Assembly (NCBI GenBank): GCA_964517215.1
Contig: CAZFBR010000090.1
Coordinates: 1-12,820 of the forward strand
Source: CAZFBR01 sp035353495 [NCBI: uncultured bacterium]
GTDB lineage: Bacteria > DAOPZR01
Length of the DNA: 12,820 nt
Direction: 5' to 3'
The position numbers and the translations under genes were made by a program. Position 1 is the stretch's first letter. Each line of letters opens with the position of its first letter. Below, in pieces: positions 7,740 through 12,820 of the stretch. Under the pieces are notes generated by a model. It was not told the DNA's origin, did not search any database, and saw only the letters and a list, made by a program, of their open reading frames with translations.

Positions 7740-8798
7740 ATGGCGAAAATCTACGGGCCGCAGGGGAAACCGCCGCGCAATCTGTCGGTGCCGGAGGAGA
7801 AACTCGAACGTTTCGCCGACCGGGCTGATGAACGAGTGGATGCATTTCTCGCCCGGGTGCATCCGTGGCGCAATCGCGCCCAGTTCCGCGCCATGCTTGA
7901 CGACGGCAAGGTCACGGTCAACGGGCAGGTGGTCAAGCGCCACCGCCGGCTGGTGATCAATGATTGCGTCGTGGTCGAGGTCGAGCGGCAGGCAACGCCC
8001 GACTACGACGCCATCGCGCTGCCGGTGCTGTATGCCGACGAGCAGCTGCTCTTCGTCAACAAGCCGGTCGGCCTGGCCGCGCATCCCGTTGCCGGGCATG
8101 CCTTCCACAATCTGCTCTCCACGCTCCATCATCAGTACCGCAACGACGCATGGCTGCCGCAGATCCTGCACCGGCTCGACGAGAATACCACCGGGGTCAT
8201 CGTCGCCTCGCGCAACCGCGAGGCGCACAATCATGTCCGCTTGCAGTTCCTGCGCCAGCAGACCGGCAAAATCTATCTGGCGATCACGGGGGGCGAACCG
8301 CCGGCGGCGCGCGACGGACTGATCGACGCGCCCATCGGCACGGATGCGGCGAACCGTTCGCAGTCGTGCATTACCGCCGACGGCCGGCCCGCGCGCTCGC
8401 GCTATCAGGTGCTTGCCGCGCGGGAGGGGCGGATCGCCTTTCTCGTGCGGCCGCTGACCGGGCGCCAGCATCAGGTGCGCATCCATCTCATGCACCTTGG
8501 CTATCCGCTGGTGGGCGACCGCCGCTACGGCGGGCCCATGGCGCCGGACGAGTTCGCCCGCCCGGCGCTGCACGCGCTCTGCCTCGCGGTCAACCATCCT
8601 GTCACGGGCGAACGGCTGACTGTTACCGCCCCGCTCCCCGATGACATGCGCGCCGCACTCGCGCGCCTCGGCAGTTCCGAAGACGACGCGCGTGTGCTGG
8701 CAGCGGAAATGCTGGCCGGCGCAGCGCCCCCTCCGGGCGCCGACGAGAGTGTCATTGACGCCGAAACCGATCCGGGTAGCGACGAAGATTGCCCTTGA
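7740..8798 (+). CDS. RluA/RluD-family RNA pseudouridine synthase
   Basis: This 352-residue enzyme isomerises uridine to pseudouridine in RNA, most likely rRNA. An N-terminal S4 RNA-binding domain (about 30-80: RVDAFLARVHPWRNRAQFRA, then GKVTVNGQVVK) is followed by the catalytic domain. The catalytic motif is HRLDENTTG (144-152), with the catalytic Asp at 147. Other family motifs are FVNKPVGLAAHP (105-116), GKIYLA (176-181) and the C-terminal RPLTGRQHQVRIHLMHLGYPLVGDxxYG region (237-264). After about residue 308 there is a tail of some 45 residues that is acidic and low in complexity (ending DPGSDEDCP), beyond the usual domain end. The ATG at 7740 has GGGGGA 12 bases upstream, slightly far but the best available. 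It probably shares a transcript with yicC, from which it is separated by 50 bases. Which RNA site it modifies cannot be told, so RluD is not assigned. Confidence 0.92.
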   Translation: MAKIYGPQGKPPRNLSVPEEKLERFADRADERVDAFLARVHPWRNRAQFRAMLDDGKVTVNGQVVKRHRRLVINDCVVVEVERQATPDYDAIALPVLYADEQLLFVNKPVGLAAHPVAGHAFHNLLSTLHHQYRNDAWLPQILHRLDENTTGVIVASRNREAHNHVRLQFLRQQTGKIYLAITGGEPPAARDGLIDAPIGTDAANRSQSCITADGRPARSRYQVLAAREGRIAFLVRPLTGRQHQVRIHLMHLGYPLVGDRRYGGPMAPDEFARPALHALCLAVNHPVTGERLTVTAPLPDDMRAALARLGSSEDDARVLAAEMLAGAAPPPGADESVIDAETDPGSDEDCP

Positions 8799-8955
8799 AT
8801 TGCTTGCATCCTGCGTGGTCGCAACCGCTCGACCCTGATTGCAGCAGATATTTTGTGCGGACAACGTATAGCCGTAGAAGCGAATGACAGAATGCTGCGC
8901 ATAGGCCTGAATGCCTGAAATAGACATCATGTGGTAAGAAACAGGGGGGGAGCAG
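8799..8955. other. Intergenic stretch at the housekeeping/accessory boundary
   Basis: This 157-base stretch has no gene that I can support. It contains a weak 5-bp hairpin (8817-8821 with 8830-8834, no T run) and a tandem GCCTGAA duplication (8905-8911 and 8913-8919). No -35/-10 pair with good spacing is evident, although a promoter for the next gene would be expected here. From here on the base composition is visibly less GC-rich than upstream. Confidence 0.4.
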
Positions 8956-9000
8956 ATGGCGAATATCGCGTGCTCGACAGGATGCGCAAATACGTTATGA
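8956..9000 (+). CDS. Possible 14-codon leader peptide
   Basis: A short ORF encoding MANIACSTGCANTL starts at an ATG with a strong purine tract just upstream (a run of seven G then AGCAG, 8944-8955). Its TGA (8998-9000) overlaps an ATG (8997-8999) that is in frame with the pseudopilin-like gene downstream, an ATGA junction like those in the operon further on. It could be a translated leader that couples to or attenuates the next gene, or a chance ORF sitting behind a G-rich run. There is no homology evidence. Confidence 0.25.
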   Translation: MANIACSTGCANTL

Positions 9001-9020
9001 TCAACATGTCAGGAATGATC

Positions 9021-9425
9021 ATGCGATCAAACTGGCAACGAGCGCTCCGCGCTGCTATTGTCTCCGCAACGGCTCTTGTAGGCGCATTCGGTTTATGGTA
9101 TGCGGGTGGCGGATATGCCTATTGGATGGCGGGTATTGACAAGGCCAACCTGCAGCAGGCGCACCGCGACTTGCGGCTGATCCGAAACTCCCTTGAACAA
9201 TACCGCATGCAGACGGGCAGTGACAGTTATCCGGCCACATTGCATGGCCTGAAAGCATTTGCGGCAGCCATGCCACTCGTCGACCCGTGGGGCAACAATT
9301 ATCAGTACCAGACAAACGGCAGCATGTATACCGTGTACACAGCGTACGTGAAACACCGATTTGGCACGATTGAAACCGTTCGGGTAGTGTCTGGCGACTC
9401 CGCGATAACCACGGTGGAGCGCTAA
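9021..9425 (+). CDS. Membrane-anchored protein with GspG-like pseudopilin C-domain
   Basis: This 134-residue protein has a positively charged N-terminus, one membrane segment (about residues 9-28) and a periplasmic domain. From about residue 43 it reads like the C-terminal part of the type II secretion major pseudopilin GspG: DLRLIRNSLEQYRMQTGSDS, then YPATLHGLKAF, then VDPWGNNYQYQTNG. These match the helix, the YPT-x-x-x-GL turn and the DPWGxxYxY motif of that family. The prepilin cleavage motif (G-FTLxE) is missing, so it cannot be processed or assembled as a normal pilin and looks like a fixed, anchored version. The ATG at 9021 is chosen because AGGA (9011-9014) precedes it by six bases. 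In-frame ATGs at 8982, 8997, 9006 and 9015 and a GTG at 8931 are alternatives, and 8997 overlaps the stop of a possible leader peptide. No secretion ATPase or secretin gene is in the window. Confidence 0.72.
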   Translation: MRSNWQRALRAAIVSATALVGAFGLWYAGGGYAYWMAGIDKANLQQAHRDLRLIRNSLEQYRMQTGSDSYPATLHGLKAFAAAMPLVDPWGNNYQYQTNGSMYTVYTAYVKHRFGTIETVRVVSGDSAITTVER

Positions 9426-9438
9426 CGACGATACGATT

Positions 9439-9458
9439 GTCAATAGGTATCTATTGAC
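9439..9458 (+). promoter_or_regulatory. Perfect 8-4-8 palindrome (candidate operator)
   Basis: GTCAATAG (9439-9446) and CTATTGAC (9451-9458) are exact inverted repeats around GTAT. The right arm covers five of the six bases of a -35 hexamer (9454-9459), the usual place for a repressor site. No T run follows, so it is not a standard terminator, although it could also form a small hairpin at the end of the preceding transcript. The cognate regulator is unknown. Confidence 0.55.
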
Positions 9459-9482
9459 GCCCGGCACATCGTACAGTACAAT
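9454..9482 (+). promoter_or_regulatory. Sigma-70 type promoter for the accessory operon
   Basis: TTGACG (-35, 9454-9459) and TACAAT (-10, 9477-9482) are separated by 17 bases, the same spacing and the same -10 as the hrcA promoter. Transcription should start near 9489. This leaves a leader of about 105 bases before the GTG at 9595. The -35 lies inside a palindrome, so the operon is probably regulated. Confidence 0.75.
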
Positions 9483-9538
9483 GCAATAGCCATGCAATAA
9501 GCAGGATATGCGCATTATACAGGGACGATGGCATTGCA
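9481..9538 (+). repeat. TGCAAT boxes around the accessory-operon start site
   Basis: ATGCAATA occurs at 9481-9488 and again at 9492-9499, 11 bases (one helical turn) apart, over the -10 end and the start site. An inverted copy, ATTGCA, lies at 9533-9538 within ATGGCATTGCA (9528-9538), which can pair with 9482-9493 with one bulged base. They may be protein-binding boxes or part of a structured leader. No known motif is recognised. Confidence 0.3.
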
Positions 9539-9594
9539 ACAGCATACGGCACATTGGTGGCATTCTGGGTTGTATTGGGAAGCGGAGCGAAAAC

Positions 9595-9846
9595 GTGACG
9601 ACGACGGGTACAGTCATTACTGCGTTTTTACAGAAACAGTTTGACAGAATCCAGATATCAGTTGCGCTTGCCCGCAACGACTATCCGGCAACTGCCTTCG
9701 CAATCGCTGACGCAAGCGTCCTGGGCGCCGTAACAGTCGCAATAAGCACCGGGCATATTGCCGGTGGTGCCGGGGTTGGTGCCGCATGCGCCGTTGCACC
9801 GAGGCAACAGCTGAATCCCCGATGCTTGGAGACACGGCAGCAATGA
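9595..9846 (+). CDS. Small hydrophobic protein of unknown function (83 aa)
   Basis: I do not recognise this protein. It has a polar N-terminal part (residues 1-33, with an amphipathic LQKQFDRIQ segment) and then an Ala/Gly-rich hydrophobic stretch (about 34-69) that could span or insert into a membrane. The GTG at 9595 is chosen because GGAG (9584-9587) lies seven bases upstream. An in-frame ATG at 9508 has its AGGA only one base away and is less likely. It is the first gene after the promoter at 9454-9482. Its TGA overlaps the next ATG by four bases (ATGA, 9843-9846). The last 15 or so residues are less convincing than the alternative -1 frame, which from about 9798 reads TEATAESPMLGDTAAMMEKY and runs into the next ORF. 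A frameshift joining the two ORFs into one protein of about 105 residues is therefore possible. Confidence 0.5.
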   Translation: MTTTGTVITAFLQKQFDRIQISVALARNDYPATAFAIADASVLGAVTVAISTGHIAGGAGVGAACAVAPRQQLNPRCLETRQQ

Positions 9847-9914
9847 TGGAGAAATACGCCGGCATAGCGCCGGCCAGTGATGTGACGTCGCTTGGTTCCG
9901 AGTTGCGCCGGTGA
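9843..9914 (+). CDS. 23-codon micro-ORF linking two operon genes
   Basis: This very short ORF (starting MMEKYAGIAPAS and ending ELRR) begins with ATGATG in a 4-base overlap with the preceding stop. It ends in a 4-base GTGA overlap (9911-9914) with the next gene. GGAGA at 9828-9832 is a plausible ribosome site. It may encode a real small protein or serve to carry ribosomes from gene to gene. It may instead be the C-terminus of the 83-residue protein after a -1 frameshift near 9798. The sequence alone cannot decide among these. No homology is recognised. Confidence 0.4.
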   Translation: MMEKYAGIAPASDVTSLGSELRR

Positions 9915-10270
9915 CAGCGACGATGCTATTGGCGGGTCTCGCCATTATTGGCTGCATCGTGCTCGAATACCGCCTGTGCCAATGGCTGCAGCTGGCACGA
10001 TTGGGCCTGACCGAATTCATCCCGGGCAGGTATCGCAATCAGCCGCAGCGGTTCCAATTGGCCGTCATCATCATCATGGTTGCCGTGGCCCTTGTGGCAA
10101 TGACAATTGCACGAGGCTACTGGTACATAATTCTGGGTTTGAGCGCCGGCGTTGTTGTAGTTGCGAAAGGTTCACTGCCGCGAAAACTGTGCACATGGCA
10201 AATGCAACACACGATCCGGCAGATGGGGAAAGGTACCTCGCTGCCGCCGTGCAGTTGCAGCATGCAATGA
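9911..10270 (+). CDS. Small integral membrane protein (119 aa), unknown
   Basis: I do not recognise this family. Three hydrophobic segments are visible: about residues 4-19, 50-67 and 70-86. The first and second are separated by a soluble loop rich in Arg and Gln, and the tail (about 87-119) is basic and Cys-containing (CSCSMQ end). The GTG at 9911 overlaps the previous stop as GTGA; an in-frame ATG at 9923 is a possible alternative, and neither has a clear ribosome site, which suits translational coupling. The stop overlaps the next gene's ATG (ATGA, 10267-10270). In the last 25 codons the other frame is also open and protein-like. The next protein may therefore begin earlier (ATG at 10195), overlapping this one, or the boundary may hide a frameshift. 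It probably works in the inner membrane with its neighbours. Confidence 0.6.
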   Translation: MTATMLLAGLAIIGCIVLEYRLCQWLQLARLGLTEFIPGRYRNQPQRFQLAVIIIMVAVALVAMTIARGYWYIILGLSAGVVVVAKGSLPRKLCTWQMQHTIRQMGKGTSLPPCSCSMQ

Positions 10271-11574
10271 CTTCCCCGGCCACGCAACCGTCGCTCGGCA
10301 CGCTGGCGCTGCGGATAATGCAATGCCTGCTGCAGAGGTTCGCCGCCGGCACTGCGGACCGGTCGTTGCGTTTGATTGTGACACCGCGCCAGAAGAAACT
10401 GCTCTGGCGAATCATTGTCGCGCTGCTGCTGATATCAGGTGCGCTGGTCTGCCCGTACTACTTCGCCGAGCACGGTAATGCCACCCTGCTCGGTGCGCGC
10501 TGGCTGGCATTCGATCCGCAGTCGCGTTTGCTGTTTACGTATCAGGACAATGTATATCGCCTTGACCTCGCAACAGACGAACTCACGCCGCTCATCCGGA
10601 CCGGCCGGCAGGCGTCGTTCGACAAAGTCGCGGACATCACGGTGGCGCCTGACGGAACCATCTACCAGTCCGACCCCGATGCGCGGCGTATTGCCGCGTA
10701 TTCCGCCGCCGGCACACTGCTGCGCACCGTGCCCGGACATTTTGCCGAGAACGGGAAGCTGGCCGCCACCACGGACCACATTCTGGTCGCGGATATGCAA
10801 TGGTCTGACAAGCGTGACTCCTCCCAGGCACAACCATGCTGGGGGCGGGTGCTGGCCCTTGCTCCGCAGTCCGGCGTGCTTTTGTGGGAAAACCGGAATT
10901 TTCAGATTCCCGATTCCATTCATTGCAGCGGCGACACGGTCTTTGTTTCCGACATGGAATATCCGTCCGGTCTCAATCACGGTATGATCAGGATGTTCAA
11001 CGCCCGGACCGGCACGGTCGGGGCGGTCATTCTGGTCGAGTCGCCGCTCACAGACTATTATCATGGCAGCACGGTAATTGTGACGCCGGGCGGTGAAGTC
11101 CTGCTGCTGCCGATCTACCATCCGGGCGCCCCGCTGCGCGTTTATGCGCTATCCGGTGAACTGCTGCGCATGGTGCGCCTCCCGGAAGAATGCGCCCCGA
11201 CTGATATCGCCGCCGCCCGGAACGGTGACATCATCATCTCCGACGACGAGCATTTTCGGTTGTGGCGACTGGCGGGAGATCGCGTGCATGCGCTCGCCAG
11301 CAAATCGCTCGACCGGCTGTTCGGGTCACAGGCATTATGGCGCCGCATATCCGGCTGGCTGGCTGATATCTGTCTGACAGTGATCGTGGCATTCCTGCTT
11401 ATGGCGGCTATTCTGCTGGTATGCTATTTGTCCGCGCGCGCTGTCCCGGACGCCCTGCCCGCAACCGGGGCAAGTGTCGGCGGACCGCTGGCCGACGGTT
11501 CTGGTGGCAACGATGAGTGCGCTGATTGCCAACGGTCCGGTCGGCCTGCCGAAAAGGGGCATGAGCGACGATGA
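10267..11574 (+). CDS. Beta-propeller protein anchored by two membrane helices
   Basis: This 435-residue protein has a short basic N-terminal region, a membrane helix at about 47-64, a large soluble domain (about 70-355), a second helix at about 366-388 and a cytoplasmic tail ending in a DECADCQRSG segment. The soluble part has repeats of NHL/PQQ-like propeller type: ARWLAFDPQSRLLFTYQDNVYRLD, DITVAPDGTIYQSDPDARRI, STVIVTPGGEVLLLPIYH and DIAAARNGDIIISDDEHFRL each form a strand pattern with a central Gly turn (peptides given only in part here). With two helices, the propeller would face the periplasm while both ends stay inside. Such domains usually bind ligands or protein partners; no catalytic residues are recognised. 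The ATG at 10267 overlaps the previous stop as ATGA. An ATG at 10195 in the same frame would add 24 plausible residues. Its stop overlaps the next start at 11571-11574. Confidence 0.72.
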   Translation: MTSPATQPSLGTLALRIMQCLLQRFAAGTADRSLRLIVTPRQKKLLWRIIVALLLISGALVCPYYFAEHGNATLLGARWLAFDPQSRLLFTYQDNVYRLDLATDELTPLIRTGRQASFDKVADITVAPDGTIYQSDPDARRIAAYSAAGTLLRTVPGHFAENGKLAATTDHILVADMQWSDKRDSSQAQPCWGRVLALAPQSGVLLWENRNFQIPDSIHCSGDTVFVSDMEYPSGLNHGMIRMFNARTGTVGAVILVESPLTDYYHGSTVIVTPGGEVLLLPIYHPGAPLRVYALSGELLRMVRLPEECAPTDIAAARNGDIIISDDEHFRLWRLAGDRVHALASKSLDRLFGSQALWRRISGWLADICLTVIVAFLLMAAILLVCYLSARAVPDALPATGASVGGPLADGSGGNDECADCQRSGRPAEKGHERR

Positions 11575-12116
11575 CGGCGACGATTGCAGTCAGGGATGAG
11601 ACGCAGGAGGATCTTCGTGCAATCGCTGCGGTGACCAGCGAGGCATTCAAGACCATGGCGATCAGCCGGCACACGGAACAGTTCATTGTCGAGGCGTTGC
11701 GCACCGCCAACGCGCTGACGGTATCGCTGGTCGCGGAAGCGGACGGACGCGTGGTGGGGCATATCGCGTTTTCGCCGGTGACCATTGCGGACGGCACCGC
11801 GAACTGGTACGGACTGGGGCCGGTTTCCGTGCTGCCGCAGTGCCAGCGCACCGGTATTGGCAGCGCATTGATTCGCGAGGGATTGTCACGTCTGCGCGCT
11901 CTGCATGCCGGGGGTTGCTGCCTGGTCGGGCATCCCCACTATTACCGCAGATTCGGTTTTGAGCATATCACCGGTCTTTTCCACGACGGCGTCCCGCCAG
12001 AGGTGTTTTTTGCGCTGTCGTTTGACGGCAGCATCCCGCAGGGTCAGGTTATCTTTCATGACGGATTTACTGCGGACAGTTATCCCCCAACATCAGCGTT
12101 GTTCTCGCAATCATAG
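11571..12116 (+). CDS. GNAT-family N-acetyltransferase (YhbS-like)
   Basis: This 181-residue protein has a GNAT fold throughout. After the first strand (IAVRDETQEDLRAI, 5-18), the central strands carry VVGHIAFSPV and WYGLGPVSVLP. The acetyl-CoA pyrophosphate-binding motif is QCQRTGIGSALI (90-101), the Q/R-x-x-G-x-G/A pattern. Then comes CLVGHPHYYRRFGF (117-130), a segment typical of the YhbS group of predicted acetyltransferases. The substrate is unknown; small amines, protein N-termini and antibiotics are all possible in this superfamily. The ATG overlaps the propeller gene's stop as ATGA, with AGGGG (11555-11559) 11 bases upstream. A short gap of 47 bases separates it from the next gene. 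Confidence 0.9.
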   Translation: MTATIAVRDETQEDLRAIAAVTSEAFKTMAISRHTEQFIVEALRTANALTVSLVAEADGRVVGHIAFSPVTIADGTANWYGLGPVSVLPQCQRTGIGSALIREGLSRLRALHAGGCCLVGHPHYYRRFGFEHITGLFHDGVPPEVFFALSFDGSIPQGQVIFHDGFTADSYPPTSALFSQS

Positions 12117-12163
12117 GGGAGGCACGAGATCATTACCGAACACAGATATTCAGGGAGCATGCA

Positions 12164-12679
12164 ATGCGTGATGCGATTGTGGTAGTTGTACGTGCGGCGG
12201 TGCCGACGCTGGAAATCAGCGCCCAGGCGCCACTGTGGCTGATGCCCATGGTGATCGGGAAGTCGTATCGGGCGATTATTGCCCGGCTGAATGCGCTGGG
12301 CGAAGCCGCGGCCGGCGCACCGTATATCCGCTATGGTGGGATTAACTGGCAGGACCTCGAGCGTGAGAGCAAGCTGGCGGCGTTGCTGAGCATGGTCACC
12401 CGGCGGTGGGATATGCGCATCGGTTTTCCGGTAAGCAAGCCACTGGCGGGTGGCGGCCCGATTGCGGCCGGCACCATTCCCGCCGGCACATATGTGGAGA
12501 CCATGCATCGCGGGCCGTACCGGCAGGTGGGCGCGACGTACCGGACCATGACGGCATGGTGCCGGGAAAACGGTATTGCAATCGCCGGTGAGTCGTATGA
12601 AATATACCTGAACGATCCGCGCGCCACGCCCCAAACGCAGCTGGAAACGACGGTATTGATCCCGGTCGCCTCCGCATGA
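12164..12679 (+). CDS. GyrI-like / AraC effector-binding-domain protein
   Basis: This 171-residue protein is a stand-alone GyrI-like domain, with no helix-turn-helix attached. The pattern expected for the family is present. An early strand with a small-molecule pocket region (PLWLMPMVIGKSYRAI, 23-38) is followed by RIGFPVSKPL (85-94), then IPAGTYVETMHRGPYRQVGATY (105-126, with the family's G-P-Y), an amphipathic helix TMTAWCRENG and finally YEIYLNDP (145-152). These domains bind hydrophobic or cationic small molecules; some sense drugs, and some, such as E. coli SbmC/GyrI, protect DNA gyrase. AGGGAG (12152-12157) lies six bases before the ATG. The stop overlaps the ATG of the next gene (ATGA, 12676-12679). 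As a ligand-binder inside an envelope operon, its role could be sensing or detoxification, which is inference. Confidence 0.83.
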   Translation: MRDAIVVVVRAAVPTLEISAQAPLWLMPMVIGKSYRAIIARLNALGEAAAGAPYIRYGGINWQDLERESKLAALLSMVTRRWDMRIGFPVSKPLAGGGPIAAGTIPAGTYVETMHRGPYRQVGATYRTMTAWCRENGIAIAGESYEIYLNDPRATPQTQLETTVLIPVASA

Positions 12680-12820
12680 CCAACCGACAGTTTGGCCTGA
12701 TCTGTCCGTTGGCCGGGGTGCTGCTGCTTGGTCTGCCGACCATGGCGTGCGCCGACGCGGGGACGTCGCTCATCTGGGCGACCATTTACCATCTGGCTTT
12801 CGGCAATTACCTGATCGGTT
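12676..12820 (+). CDS. Start of an exported or membrane protein (cut by window edge)
   Basis: Only the first 48 codons are visible. The N-terminus has a short charged start (MTNRQ) and a hydrophobic core (FGLICPLAGVLLLGLPTM). An ACA-D site that would suit signal peptidase cleavage follows at about residue 26. The mature start continues as DAGTSLIWATIYHLAFGNYL, again hydrophobic, so a second membrane segment may follow. I do not recognise the family. The ATG overlaps the GyrI-like gene's stop by four bases (ATGA), and GTCGCC upstream is not a good ribosome site, which fits coupled translation. Confidence 0.7.
   Translation, partial: MTNRQFGLICPLAGVLLLGLPTMACADAGTSLIWATIYHLAFGNYLIG

Noticed and set aside
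8817-8834. Hairpin after the pseudouridine synthase gene as a terminator
   Set aside because: The stem is only five base pairs, has an eight-base loop and has no T run after it.
8905-8920. Tandem GCCTGAA duplication
   Set aside because: Two 7-base copies are too little to call a functional repeat or attachment site.
7494-8930. 478-codon open frame on the minus strand
   Set aside because: It is antisense to yicC and the pseudouridine synthase gene, both of which have clear family motifs on the plus strand.
9508-9594. ATG at 9508 as the start of the 83-aa protein
   Set aside because: Its AGGA is only one base from the ATG, and the added 29 residues look unlike coding sequence. GTG at 9595 has GGAG at ideal spacing. 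It remains a weak alternative.
1-12820. CRISPR arrays, tRNA or rRNA genes, insertion sequences
   Set aside because: No regularly spaced repeats, no tRNA-like cloverleaf and no transposase-like protein were seen in any part of the window.

Overview
The window is an all-plus-strand stretch of a GC-rich bacterial chromosome. It reads as two blocks. The first (about 1-8800) is a dense set of conserved housekeeping and envelope genes. The second (about 8800-12820) is a less GC-rich accessory operon of mostly unrecognised small membrane and periplasmic proteins. A secreted protein ending in an outer-membrane beta-barrel domain points to a Gram-negative (diderm) organism. The lineage cannot be fixed from the sequence. 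A member of the PVC group (Lentisphaerota/Kiritimatiellota-like) is a guess with low confidence.

Block 1. An NfeD-family protein (11-457) and an SPFH/stomatin protein (460-1398) form the classic membrane-microdomain gene pair, closed by a near-perfect intrinsic terminator (1413-1447). A consensus sigma-70 promoter (1515-1543) then drives hrcA (1577-2641), followed by dnaJ (2743-3882). Two bases after dnaJ lies a 945-residue exported protein that combines a HExxH metalloprotease-like domain, a TolB/PD40-like beta-propeller and a BamA/D15-like barrel (3885-6722). A YicC-family endoribonuclease (6811-7689) and an RluA-family pseudouridine synthase (7740-8798) follow. grpE and dnaK are absent from the window, and no CIRCE element is visible, although HrcA is the repressor that normally binds it.

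Block 2. A gap with no clear promoter leads to a possible 14-codon leader peptide (8956-9000) and a membrane-anchored protein with a GspG-like pseudopilin C-domain but no pilin N-terminus (9021-9425). A second near-consensus promoter (9454-9482), with a perfect 8-4-8 palindrome across its -35 box, appears to start a tightly packed operon. Its genes are an 83-aa protein, a 23-aa micro-ORF, a 119-aa multi-spanning membrane protein, a 435-aa beta-propeller held by a membrane helix at each end, a GNAT acetyltransferase, a GyrI-like ligand-binding protein and a truncated exported or membrane protein. Five of the junctions are 4-base start/stop overlaps, so translation is probably coupled.

How the parts may work together. 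In block 1, NfeD and the SPFH protein would act together in the inner membrane, HrcA and DnaJ in protein-folding stress control, and the protease-propeller-barrel protein at the outer membrane. In block 2, the membrane-tethered propeller, the small membrane proteins and the GspG-like protein suggest an undescribed envelope complex. The GNAT and GyrI-like proteins may be regulatory or ligand-handling partners. This last reading is inference from gene order and overlaps only.
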